DNA of 64,000 bases from Streptomyces sp. SJL17-4 (GTDB lineage Bacteria; Actinomycetota; Actinomycetes; Streptomycetales; Streptomycetaceae). The translations under genes and the position numbers were made by a program. Under the pieces are notes generated by a model, which worked only from the letters and a program-made list of their open reading frames with translations, made no database searches and had not been told where the DNA came from. Location: positions 7,746,501-7,810,500 of the forward strand of contig NZ_CP104578.1 in assembly GCF_036826855.1 (NCBI RefSeq), read 5' to 3'. This document shows, piece after piece, positions 29,301 through 40,031 of this stretch (positions are counted from its first letter, which is position 1; the number at the start of each line of letters is the position of its first letter).

Positions 29301-30991
29301 TGCGCAGGGACGCCCAGATCAGGACCACCATGGCCGCCCTGAAGGAGCTGGGCGTCTCCATCGCCATCGACGACTTCGGCACCGGTTTCTCCTCGCTCAG
29401 CTACCTCCGCGAGTTCCCCATCGACGTCCTGAAGGTCGACAAGTCGTTCATCGACAACATCACGACCGACCCGCAGCAGGTGGCGCTCGTGGAGGGCATC
29501 GTGCGCATCGCCGACGTCCTCGGCCTCCAGGTCGTCGCCGAGGGCATCGAGCACGAGGAACAGCGGGCGCTCCTCGCCGAGATGGGCTGCCGCTACGGCC
29601 AGGGCTACCTCTTCGCCCGCCCCATGACGGCCCACCAGGCCGAGTTCTATCTGCACCGCGCTCCGTCGTCCGGTGAGCGTCCGCCCGCCCGGCCCGCCGT
29701 CCGCCCCGCCGCCCGGGTGGGGCACCCCCCGCGCGCCTCCCGCTGGCGCGACCTCGAGCACCTCCACCGGACCAGCCGGATGTGCGACGCCGTCATCGAC
29801 GAGGTCGATGGCCGCCGCATCCGGGTCGGCGACGACTGGCTCATCGACTTCGCCTCCTGCAACTACCTGGGCCTCGACCTCGACCCGACGGCCATCGAGG
29901 CGATCGAGCCGGAGGTCAGGCGCTGGGGCACCCACCCCAGCTGGTCCCGGCTCATCGGCAGCCCCCGGCTCTACCCCCGCATCGAGGAGCGGCTCACCGA
30001 ACTCCTCGGGGCCTCCGACACGCTGCTGCTGCCCACCGTCACCCTCATCCACCAGTCGGTGATCCCGCTGCTCGCCGGCACCGGACAGGTCTTCGTCGAG
30101 GCACAGGCGCACCGCACCGTGTACGACGGCTGCGTCGCCGCCCGCGGTCAGGGCGCGGAGATCCACCGCTTCCACGCCGAACGGCCCGACGAGCTGGAGG
30201 CGCTGCTGCGCGGCGCGCCCGGCGACGCGAGCCGTCTCATCTGCATGGACGGCGTCAACAGCATGACCGGCAACTTCCCGGACCTCCCCACCCTGGCCCG
30301 GGTCTCCCGCGAGAACAGCGCCCTGCTGTACATCGACGACGCCCACGGCTTCGGAGTCATCGGAGAGCGGCGCCCCGGCGAGACCAGCCCCTACGGCTCG
30401 CGCGGCAACAGCATCGTCCGCCACCTCGGCGAGACCTACGACGACCTGGTCCTGGTCGGCGGCCTCTCCAAGGCGTTCTCCTCGCTGCTCGCCTTCCTCG
30501 CCGTGCCGAAGTGGCTCAAGGACCACCTCAAGGTGGCGGCGGCCCCGTACCTCTACTCAGGCCCCTCGCCGACGGCCTCGCTCGCCACCGCCCTCGCCGG
30601 ACTCGACGTCAACGACGCGCGCGGGGACGAGATCCGGGCCGGGCTCTACCGCAAGACGGCCCGTGTCCTCGACCACGTCCGCGCCCTGGGCATCGCCACT
30701 CCCAACACCGACGGACTGCCGATCGTCGAGATCCCGCTCGCCGACGCGGACGACCTCGACGCGGTCGCCGCCTTCCTCTGGGAACACGGCATCTACGTGA
30801 CGCTCGCCTCCTACCCGCTGGTCCCGCGCGACCGGGTCGGGTTCCGCGTCCAGATCACCGCCGCCAACACCGACGAGGAGATCGGGGAACTCCGCGTCGC
30901 CCTCACCGAACTCGCCGAACGGTTCTCCCTGCAATCCGCCGACGCCGCACGCCCCTCCGTCGTCACCGGCGGCCGGACAGCGGAACCGTGA
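26330..30991 (+). CDS. Fusion: membrane PAS-GGDEF-EAL c-di-GMP protein + PLP-dependent alpha-oxoamine-synthase-like enzyme
   Basis: One uninterrupted frame of 1553 residues. Residues 20-330 hold about eight membrane helices. A GAF-like region split by a Pro-rich insert follows, then a PAS domain (about 560-670; TLVHNTSDVILIVDDDDSVR). A diguanylate cyclase domain has the intact motif GGDEF at 764-768 (ARLGGDEFAVL), and a phosphodiesterase domain has EAL at 891-893 plus TETVLMRRDAQ, IDDFGTGFSSLSYLR and EGIEHEEQ. A 30-residue Pro/Arg linker leads to a fold-type I PLP enzyme (about 1137-1540): FASCNYLGLDLDP, D1336 and H1339 in YIDDAHGFGVIG, Schiff-base lysine K1381 in GGLSKAFSSL. This half resembles AONS/KBL/CqsA enzymes that condense an amino acid with an acyl thioester. 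The ATG has AAGGGGG upstream. An in-frame GTG at 29717 could also start the PLP half alone, but has no clear ribosome site. The methyltransferase frame overlaps its stop (TGATG). Confidence 0.85.
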   Translation: MSLRQRNRPLAATGALRRWTLLYLLIVAALTAAYLEFPARHTVLWALIGLGGVAAILVGVRLHKPARRWPWLVLAAANLAFVGGDTAYNALEGFFGQTRPFPSVADALYLATYPLFAIGLFGFIRYRAVGRDLGVVLDALILTSGLALLSWVNLITPLARSEDMSWVEKAISIAYPLGDVLMLAMLARLLVPGGLRSRSVQLLTLGTCGILASDVIYGTLQLRGTWQVGTPWDLGWVVFFTAWGLAALHPSMTGLTERAPEPAPHVAERRLALLAGASLVAPALLLLQSLRDDRDKDIAVIAVIAVFSALMFLLVLARLWGMMNDHGKAEARERSLRTAAASLVAALSPREVAGAVETASATLFGPGTEHRVLLFTRDRRGGLSGVATADHPWSCRTDELTRPPASPPRTPNQPTPPSYDSAHPPYDASRPANEPSGHLTPSGADPGGPPADPPRPVTDPRPRTPATAWPESVSDGTRLLPVSRLDPAVAAELAPEPFVLLCPLELQAPAGPEPLLGVLLLAGPEKKLAEISGPAQSLASQAALALERFALSEEVNRRTSEAYFRTLVHNTSDVILIVDDDDSVRYASPSAESMFGRSLLPGTPLTDLVAPADTAAALRVLADARTRAAVDARDDWKLLHGGSADLEVEVRCSNLRDEHTVHGLVLTLRDVTEQRKLERELTHRAFHDSLTGLPNRVLLLERVERALLRGRRESTLTCMLFVDLDDFKVVNDTMGHSVGDELLVAVARRLTSVLRLTDTAARLGGDEFAVLIEGAREPRDAETLAAEIVHTLSQPFHLTDGAVSVSTSVGVATVLDSAHAEELLGHADLALYAAKAAGKKRWRLFHPEFHSRLVARHELQAGMDTAIADHAFALRYQPIVEVRDGAPAGLEALIRWPHARRGMVPPDQFIALAEESGHIMPLGAWVLEQAALDIARWQRARPRKAPLYASVNVSARQFRDPGFLEGVRRTLHSSGLVPGSLVLELTETVLMRRDAQIRTTMAALKELGVSIAIDDFGTGFSSLSYLREFPIDVLKVDKSFIDNITTDPQQVALVEGIVRIADVLGLQVVAEGIEHEEQRALLAEMGCRYGQGYLFARPMTAHQAEFYLHRAPSSGERPPARPAVRPAARVGHPPRASRWRDLEHLHRTSRMCDAVIDEVDGRRIRVGDDWLIDFASCNYLGLDLDPTAIEAIEPEVRRWGTHPSWSRLIGSPRLYPRIEERLTELLGASDTLLLPTVTLIHQSVIPLLAGTGQVFVEAQAHRTVYDGCVAARGQGAEIHRFHAERPDELEALLRGAPGDASRLICMDGVNSMTGNFPDLPTLARVSRENSALLYIDDAHGFGVIGERRPGETSPYGSRGNSIVRHLGETYDDLVLVGGLSKAFSSLLAFLAVPKWLKDHLKVAAAPYLYSGPSPTASLATALAGLDVNDARGDEIRAGLYRKTARVLDHVRALGIATPNTDGLPIVEIPLADADDLDAVAAFLWEHGIYVTLASYPLVPRDRVGFRVQITAANTDEEIGELRVALTELAERFSLQSADAARPSVVTGGRTAEP

Positions 30992-31781
30992 TGGGCACGA
31001 CCCAGGTGCGCCGCAACCGGGACGCCGACTGGGACGCCTGGCCCTGGCCGACTACCTCGCCGAGAACTACCGCCGCCTCCACCCCTGCGACATCGGCGTC
31101 ATCCACCACCACGCGTCCGTCCACCGGCGCTACGCCCCCGGCAGCCTGGCCCGCACCCTCGAACTCGGCGCGGGCCCCAACCTCTACCCCCTGATGCTCG
31201 CGGGCGCCGCCAGCCGCCGGATCGACGCCCTCGAACCGAGCGTTGCCAACCTCCGCTATCTGCGCCGCCAGCTCGACCGGGGCCCCGACGACAGCTGGCA
31301 GCCCTTCTACGCCCTGTGCCGCTCCCTCGACCCCGCGCTTCCCGAGAGCTGCACGGAGGCGCTGCACCCGGTGCGGGTCGTGCCCGGCACCGTCGACGAC
31401 CTGGTCCCCGGCACGTACGACCTCGCCTCGATGAACTTCGTCGCCGAGAGCGTCACCGAGGACATCGACGAGTTCACCCGGTTCTGCGACGTCTTCGTCC
31501 GGGCGGTCCGCCCCGGCGGGCGGCTCCTCGCCGCGTTCATGGAACGCATGCCGAGCTACCGCATCGGCGCGGGACCGGTCTGGCCCGCCTGCCCGGTCGA
31601 CGAGGCAACCCTGCGGGCCGTCTTCACGCCCCGTACCACCGGTCTGCGGATCGCCAGGGTCGTCAAGGACCTGACCCTGCCCGAGTACGGGGACACCGGC
31701 ATCCTGCTCCTCACCGCCGAACGGCCGGCCGGACCCACGCCCCCGGTCACGACCAGCACCGCCGCACCGCGGCACGGGTGA
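30991..31781 (+). pseudogene. SAM-dependent methyltransferase with an apparent one-base deletion
   Basis: The ATG at 30991 overlaps the stop of the fusion gene and reads MGTTQVRRNRDADWDAW. The frame then goes wrong. One base over, at about 31041, the protein resumes as LADYLAENYRRLHPCDIGVI and continues to 31781 with ARTLELGAGPNLYPLMLAG (SAM-binding motif I) and DLASMNFVAESVTEDIDEF. No start codon serves this second frame before 31194, which would cut off motif I. Restoring one C in the run at 31039-31043 gives a 263-residue protein. It is either a real frameshift, a programmed one, or a sequence error. Likely a small-molecule methyltransferase acting with the PLP enzyme. Confidence 0.75.
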
Positions 31782-31800
31782 TACCGGACCGCTTCCCCGG

Positions 31801-32160
31801 TCACGACAGCAGCTCCCGGTAGAGGGCCATGTACCGGGCCGCGAACCGCTCGGGGCCGAAGTGGTCCTCGACGAGCGCCCGGCCCCGCTCGGCGAGCACG
31901 TCCCAGGAGCGCGGCTGGTCGAGCAGCCAGGCCGGCTGCTGCCCGGTGCGGCGCGCGTCGCCCGCCGGAGCCCGGAGCACCGCGTGGCCCAGGTCGGCGA
32001 ACCGGGGGAGGTCGCTGAGGATCGCCGGCCGTCCCGAGGCGAGCGCCTGGAGGACGGTCAGCGGGATGTCGGCCCTGCCGCCGAGCGCCGTCGGCGGGAA
32101 CAGCAGCACATGGACGCCGGCGAGCAGGCACGCCCGCCCGAGCCCGGACCCCTGAGCAGG
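31801..32160 (-). pseudogene. Glycosyltransferase C-terminal remnant
   Basis: The leftward frame ending at 31801 resembles the C-terminal half of a GT-B glycosyltransferase: LLAGVHVLLFPPTALGGRAD, PLTVLQALASGRPAILSDLP, WDVLAERGRALVEDHF. Upstream of about 32160 the frame turns into Arg/Pro-rich translation with no family similarity, and no N-terminal domain exists before the PAP2 gene. It is probably a 5'-truncated relic. Confidence 0.65.
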
Positions 32161-32275
32161 CGCACGCGTCCGCGACCGGCCGCCGGGCGGGCCCTGCCCG
32201 CCGAGCCGCCCCCGAGGCGTTTCGTTCGGGTGCGTCCAGCGGGCGGGGCCGCCGCGCGTGGGTTCGAATCGGGGC

Positions 32276-35609
<3,334 letters not shown>

Positions 35610-35617
35610 TCCGGCAC

Positions 35618-35636
35618 GGGAGGCCCCGCGCCTCCC
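35618..35636 (+). terminator. First hairpin downstream of icd
   Basis: GGGAGG (35618-35623), a seven-base loop and CCTCCC (35631-35636), nine bases after the icd stop. Confidence 0.5.
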
Positions 35637-35662
35637 CCGCCCCATCGAGCACGCGCGTGGCG

Positions 35663-35695
35663 CCGCCCCGGACGGAACTCTTCCGACCGGGGCGG
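35663..35695 (+). terminator. Second hairpin downstream of icd
   Basis: CCGCCCCGG (35663-35671) pairs with CCGGGGCGG (35687-35695) around a 15-base loop. With the first hairpin it forms a tandem terminator. Confidence 0.6.
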
Positions 35696-35739
35696 TCCCG
35701 TCGGTGGCGCATCCGCCGTCCGGGTGTGAACCTGGATGG

Positions 35740-36036
35740 ATGAGCTGGGCATCTTGGACGACCGCCGGTGTCTACACCGGGCGAGGTGGGGTGCTGACCG
35801 TCGAGGCCGGAGTCGTCACGGGCGATGTGACCGTCCACACGACCTGGGCCGCCGTCGACGGCCAGGCAAACGTGGCCGTGCAGTACAGCGGCGCGTCCGA
35901 CTGGTTCACCATGTCGGGCAGTCCCGTTCCGTGCGCGTCGGAGGAGGAGAGCCGCGATCTGCACGACGCCGTCGTGGAAGCCGTCCGGGAGGGGAACGGG
36001 GCCACGGTCCCGACTCTGCCCGTACCACCGGTGTGA
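35740..36036 (+). CDS. Small hypothetical protein
   Basis: 98 residues beginning [20 protein letters not shown]. Predominantly beta-strand in the first half ([36 protein letters not shown]) followed by an acidic helix ([20 protein letters not shown]). No family is recognised; similar small proteins are found across streptomycetes. Codon usage matches the neighbours. The ribosome site is weak. Confidence 0.55.
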   Translation: MSWASWTTAGVYTGRGGVLTVEAGVVTGDVTVHTTWAAVDGQANVAVQYSGASDWFTMSGSPVPCASEEESRDLHDAVVEAVREGNGATVPTLPVPPV

Positions 36037-36055
36037 TGGACGTCGGCGTCGATCA

Positions 36056-36092
36056 CCGATAAGTGTTATCCCTCGCTCGCCCACGGGTCTCC
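36056..36092 (+). promoter_or_regulatory. Candidate ECF-type promoter of the sigma-CAP gene
   Basis: CCGATAAGTGTTATCC (36056-36071) with core AAGTGTTA, then TCTCC at 36088-36092, 19 bases after the core. The same core, with TCTCC at exactly the same 19-base distance, precedes the neighbouring CAP gene in its own coding direction. The ATG lies 41 bases beyond. Confidence 0.5.
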
Positions 36093-36133
36093 GAACCACG
36101 GGGGACTCGTACCAGGGATGAGGGAGCAGATCC

Positions 36134-37780
36134 ATGCACAGCGACGAGCGCCGCACCACCGCGCTGGTGGAGGCCGCCAGGGCCGGTGACGCGCACGCCA
36201 GGGACGCGCTGGTCCGCGCCTACCTGCCCCTCGTCCACAACATCGTCGGCCGGGCCCTCGACGGCCATGCCGACACCGACGACATCGTCCAGGAGACGAT
36301 GGTCCGGGCCCTCGACGGCCTGGCCGGTCTCCGCGACCCGGCCCGTTTCCGGCCGTGGCTCGTCGCCATCGCCATGAACGGGATACGCCGCCGCTGGCGC
36401 GAACGCCAACAGGCACCCGTGGCCGGCCTCGACCGGGCCGCCGGCCTCGCCGACCCGGCCGCCGGCGACTTCACCGAGGCCACCATCCTCCGGCTGGGCC
36501 TGTCCGGACAGCGCCGCGACGTGGCCCGGGCGACCCGCTGGCTCGACGAGGACGACCGCGAGCTGCTCGCCCTGTGGTGGCTGGAAGCCGCGGGCGAGCT
36601 GACCCGCGCCGAGCTCGCCGAGGGCCTCGGCGGAATATCCCCGCAGCACGCCGCCGTCCGCGTCCAGCGGATGAAGGAACGCCTGGAGACGGGCCGCGCC
36701 GTCGTCCGCGCCCTCGACGCCGTGCCGATGTGCCCCGGCCTCGCGGAGACCGTCACGGCCTGGGACGGCCGCCCCTCCCCGCTCTGGCGCAAACGCGTCG
36801 CCCGCCATGTGCGGACCTGCGCCTCCTGCGCGGCGAGGGTCACCGGCCGCAGCGGCCTCGCCCCCGTCGAGGGCCTGCTCGTCGGCCTCGGCCTGGTACC
36901 CCCGCTCGTGATCGCCCTCACGGACGGCCCCGGCCCGGAGCCCGTCGCCTTCGACACGGTCGCGTCCGAAGCGGCCATCCCGGACACGGCAGCCCTGGAC
37001 ACGGCCATCCCGGACACGGCAGGCCCGGACACCGCCATCCCGGACACCGCAGGCCCGGACACGACCGTTGCGGACACGGCCGTTGCGCACCCGTCCGGGT
37101 CCGGGAGGACCGCCCCGGACACGGCCGCGTCCGACACCGTCTCCCGCTGGACACCCCTGCGCCGGGCCGGCGTGGCCGGGGCCGCGGCCGTGGCCGTCCT
37201 CGGCGCGGTCGCCCTCCTCGTACCCCAGGAGCCGCACGCGCGCATGGCGCCGGGCAGCCCGGCCGCCGCGCCCCCGGTGACGCCCGCCCCGACGACGACG
37301 CCCCCCGCGCCACCGACCCCTACCCGCACCGCCCCACCCACGCCGACGACCACGCCCCCGACCCCACGCCGCACCTCCCGCCCCACACCGGCACCCACGG
37401 GCGAGGAGCGGGTGACCGGGCTCGTCAACCGGCTCCGGGCGGCGGCGGGCTGCGCCCCGCTGCGCATCGACCCCCGCCTCACCGAGGCGGCCCGCGGCTA
37501 CGCCCGTGACATGGCCGCCCGCGGCTACTTCGGACACGCCAGCCCCGAGGGCGAGTTCGCGGACACCCGGATCACCGCCGCCGGTTACGACTGGAGCGCC
37601 TGGGCCGAGAACCTGGACCGGGGCACGGCCGACCCGGCGTCCGTCGTCGACGACTGGACGGACGGGTCGATGCACGAGGAGAACATGCTCGACTGCCGGT
37701 ACCGGGACACCGGAGTCGCGTCGGTGCCCGGTCCCGGCGGCACGATCTGGGTGCAGAAGCTCGCCGCTCCCGCCTCCTGA
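36134..37780 (+). CDS. ECF-type sigma factor fused to membrane anchor and extracellular CAP domain
   Basis: 548 residues. Sigma region 2 (ALVRAYLPLVHNIVGRALDG; DDIVQETMVRALDGL; RFRPWLVAIAMNGIRRRW) and region 4 (LTRAELAEGLGGISPQHAAV) are followed by a zinc-finger-like segment (CPGLAETV, RHVRTCASCAARV). Next come an Asp-Thr repeat stretch (PDTAGPDTAIPDTAGPDT), a single membrane helix ([19 protein letters not shown] near residues 345-365), a Pro/Thr-rich wall-spanning stretch and a C-terminal SCP/CAP domain (about 425-548; LVNRLRAAAGCAPLRIDPRL, GYFGHASPEGEF). This joins transcription factor, anti-sigma-like anchor and exterior sensor in one chain. Activation might need cleavage or a conformational signal. 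The CAP SPGH motif is replaced by GSMHEEN. Confidence 0.88.
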   Translation: MHSDERRTTALVEAARAGDAHARDALVRAYLPLVHNIVGRALDGHADTDDIVQETMVRALDGLAGLRDPARFRPWLVAIAMNGIRRRWRERQQAPVAGLDRAAGLADPAAGDFTEATILRLGLSGQRRDVARATRWLDEDDRELLALWWLEAAGELTRAELAEGLGGISPQHAAVRVQRMKERLETGRAVVRALDAVPMCPGLAETVTAWDGRPSPLWRKRVARHVRTCASCAARVTGRSGLAPVEGLLVGLGLVPPLVIALTDGPGPEPVAFDTVASEAAIPDTAALDTAIPDTAGPDTAIPDTAGPDTTVADTAVAHPSGSGRTAPDTAASDTVSRWTPLRRAGVAGAAAVAVLGAVALLVPQEPHARMAPGSPAAAPPVTPAPTTTPPAPPTPTRTAPPTPTTTPPTPRRTSRPTPAPTGEERVTGLVNRLRAAAGCAPLRIDPRLTEAARGYARDMAARGYFGHASPEGEFADTRITAAGYDWSAWAENLDRGTADPASVVDDWTDGSMHEENMLDCRYRDTGVASVPGPGGTIWVQKLAAPAS

Positions 37781-37795
37781 CGACCGGTCGGAGGC

Positions 37796-38878
37796 TCAGC
37801 GCCGGGCACCGAAGTTCTGCACCCACCAAGGGCCGTTGGCCGTCAGCGTCACCCCGACGCCGATGTCCTTGAACGAGCAGTTGAGGATGTTCGCCCGGTG
37901 ACCGGGACTGTCCATCCAGTCCTCCATCGCCCGTGCCGGGGTCTTCGGCCCGCGGTGGATGTTCTCCCCCCAGGTCGACCACGTGTACCCCGCGCCGGTC
38001 ATCCGGTCGCCCGCGTCCCGGCCCTCCGGGTCGGCGTGCTCGTAGTAGCCGCGGGCGGACATGTCGTCGGCGTGGCCCTGCGCGGCGGTCCGCAGATGGC
38101 TCTCGGAGCGCAGCGGGCCGCAACCGGCCTTCTCCCGCTCGGCGTTGGCGAGGGCGACCACGTCCTGGACGAACCGCGCGGCCGTCCCCGCCGGCGCCTC
38201 CGCCACGGGGGCCGCGCCCTGCTGCCGGCCTTGCCGCTCCCCTTGGGGCTGGGCCGGTCGCGGCTGTGCCGGGGCCTGTTGGGGCCGAGGTTCGAGCCGT
38301 CGCTCCGACTCGGCCTTCGGAGGAGTCTCCGGCCGGGGCGTCGTGGGTTCGGAGCCGGCCGGTGTCGCCCGCGCCGTACGGGGGGACGGCGTGGCAGCGG
38401 TCGAGGGCGCCGACGGGGCCGAGGACGTCGGCCTGGGCCCACGTGCGGTCCCCGCCTCCCGTACGGTCCCCACCTTCCGTACCTTCCGTACGTCCTCCGG
38501 CGCGCCGCTTGCGGCTTCGGCGGTGGGGGAACGCAGCGACACCACCGGCTCGGCGGCCGAGGGGGTGGCGGTCGTGCCGCCGGTCCCGAGGGAGGCGACG
38601 TACATCCCGGTGGCCACCGTCAGGACGGCGGCCGCGGTCCCGGCGACCGTGACGGCGGTCCGGAAGGACGGCCGGGGCGCGGCGCGTCGCCTCGCTCCGC
38701 CGCCCTTGCGGTGCCGTCCGCTCACCCGCGCCGCCGGGCCCTCCGCCGCCGCGGGCCCGTTCTCAGCCGCGGGCCCGTTCTCCGTCGCGGGATTCGCCGC
38801 GAAGTCCCGTACGGCATCGTGCGGGTGCGGGGTGTGTTCAGGGGTGCCGGGGTGACCGGGACGGTCGTGGTGCCGCAT
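37796..38878 (-). CDS. CAP (SCP/PR1) domain-containing secreted or anchored protein
   Basis: 360 residues. A cytoplasmic basic segment is followed by one membrane helix (AVTVAGTAAAVLTVATGMYV), a long Pro/Ala/Ser/Thr-rich stalk and a canonical CAP domain (FVQDVVALANAEREKAGCGP; GYYEHADPEGRDAGDRM; WGENIHRG; WMDSPGHRANILNCSFKDIG). Its CAP domain is clearly paralogous to that of the adjacent sigma-fusion gene, which converges on it tail to tail with 15 bp between stops. The ATG at 38878 follows GCGGAG. CAP proteins act at the cell surface; the bacterial activity is not established. Confidence 0.88.
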   Translation of the reverse strand: MRHHDRPGHPGTPEHTPHPHDAVRDFAANPATENGPAAENGPAAAEGPAARVSGRHRKGGGARRRAAPRPSFRTAVTVAGTAAAVLTVATGMYVASLGTGGTTATPSAAEPVVSLRSPTAEAASGAPEDVRKVRKVGTVREAGTARGPRPTSSAPSAPSTAATPSPRTARATPAGSEPTTPRPETPPKAESERRLEPRPQQAPAQPRPAQPQGERQGRQQGAAPVAEAPAGTAARFVQDVVALANAEREKAGCGPLRSESHLRTAAQGHADDMSARGYYEHADPEGRDAGDRMTGAGYTWSTWGENIHRGPKTPARAMEDWMDSPGHRANILNCSFKDIGVGVTLTANGPWWVQNFGARR

Positions 38879-38923
38879 GGAGCTCCGCTCTCTCGCCGTG
38901 GTCGCCGAACGGTCCGGCGCTGG

Positions 38924-38960
38924 GGAGAGCCACCGGGGCGACGGCGGTAACACTTTCCGG
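38924..38960 (-). promoter_or_regulatory. Candidate ECF-type promoter of the CAP gene
   Basis: Read on the minus strand: CCGGAAAGTGTTACCG (38960-38945), then TCTCC (38928-38924) 19 bases after the AAGTGTTA core. It matches the motif upstream of the sigma-CAP gene at 12 of 16 positions. The start codon is 45 bases downstream, compared with 41 for the sigma gene. Confidence 0.5.
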
Positions 38961-39004
38961 CCCCGGCCACCCCGACACTCCTCGTCAACCTCTGTCGCAC
39001 CCTT

Positions 39005-39877
39005 TCAGCCCTGCGGGACGACCGCCACCGGACAGGGGGCGAGGTGCAGGGCCGCGTGTGCCACGGACCCGATGCGCGGCCCGACGGCCCCCCGCTTGGC
39101 CCGCCGGCCGACCACCAGGAGCTGGGCGGCCCCCGAGTGGGAGAGCAGCACCTGGCCGGCGCTGCCGAGCTCGACGTGCTCGGTGACCGGCACGTCCGGG
39201 TAGTGCTCGCGCCAGGGCGCGAGGGCCTCGCGCAGCGCGTTCTCCTCGTACGGGACCAGCCCGCCGGCCTCGTCGGCGAGCCGCATCGAGGCCGGGCTGT
39301 ACGCGTAGAGCGCCGGCAGGCTCCATGCCCGTACGGCCCGCAGGGACGCCCCGCGCGCGGCGGCGGTGGCGAAGGCGAAGCCCAGCGCGGCGGCGCTGTC
39401 CTCCGGGCTGCCGAGCTGCCCGACGAGCACGTGCCCGGTGGGCGGTTCGGCCGGATCGCCGTCGCGGGACCGGACGGCCACCACGGGGCGGGTCGCGCCG
39501 GCGATGATCTGCTGGCCGTACGAGCCGAGCAGGAATCCGGCGATCGCCCCGTGCCCGCGCGAGCCGATGGCGAGCATCTCGGCCCGCTCCTCGGTGCCGA
39601 GCAGCGCGGCGACCGCCGTGTCGCCCAGCACCTCGGCCGTGAGGGTGAGCTTCGGGTAGCGTCGGGCGATCGTGGCCTCGGCCTCGCGCAGGACCTCCTC
39701 CGCGACGCGCTCCTGGGTCGCGCGGTCCTGGATCAGGGGGAGATCGATCGGCTCCCAGCGCCACGCGTGCACGAGCCGTAGCGGGAGGTCCCGGTGGAGC
39801 GCCTCGCGGGCTGCCCAGTCCGCCGCGGCGAGGCTCTCGGGGGATCCGTCCACTCCTGCGACGATCTCACGACTCAT
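39005..39877 (-). CDS. Universal stress protein, tandem UspA domains
   Basis: 290 residues with two Usp folds. The first starts MSREIVAGVDGSPESLAAAD and carries the ATP-binding loop IGSRGHGAIAGFLLGSYGQQ; the second ends VVGRRAKRGAVGPRIGSVAH. ATP-binding tandem Usp proteins are linked to dormancy, hypoxia and redox stress in actinobacteria. The ATG at 39877 follows GGAGGCAG. It lies upstream of the CAP gene in the same direction, separated by 126 bp that contain the CAP promoter motif. Confidence 0.92.
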   Translation of the reverse strand: MSREIVAGVDGSPESLAAADWAAREALHRDLPLRLVHAWRWEPIDLPLIQDRATQERVAEEVLREAEATIARRYPKLTLTAEVLGDTAVAALLGTEERAEMLAIGSRGHGAIAGFLLGSYGQQIIAGATRPVVAVRSRDGDPAEPPTGHVLVGQLGSPEDSAAALGFAFATAAARGASLRAVRAWSLPALYAYSPASMRLADEAGGLVPYEENALREALAPWREHYPDVPVTEHVELGSAGQVLLSHSGAAQLLVVGRRAKRGAVGPRIGSVAHAALHLAPCPVAVVPQG

Positions 39878-40031
39878 CAGGCTGCCTCCGTGGGTTGCCG
39901 TGTCGGGCCCGCCGGACGGCCGGACCCGCACCTCCCAGCTTGGGCCCTTGGGCCGCCCGACGAGAGGGCCGGACGTCCCGACATGCCGGTCCGTCCGTCC
40001 CTTCGCCCCTCCGGTCGGGGCGGGTCCGATG

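Noticed and set aside
27545..30526. A 993-codon antisense frame under the c-di-GMP/PLP fusion gene
   Set aside because: It is Gly/Glu/Val-rich shadow translation opposite intact GGDEF, EAL and PLP motifs.
36058..36070. GATAA-GTG-TTATC as a stand-alone operator palindrome
   Set aside because: The same core recurs without dyad symmetry in front of the CAP gene with matching downstream spacing, so a promoter element explains it better.
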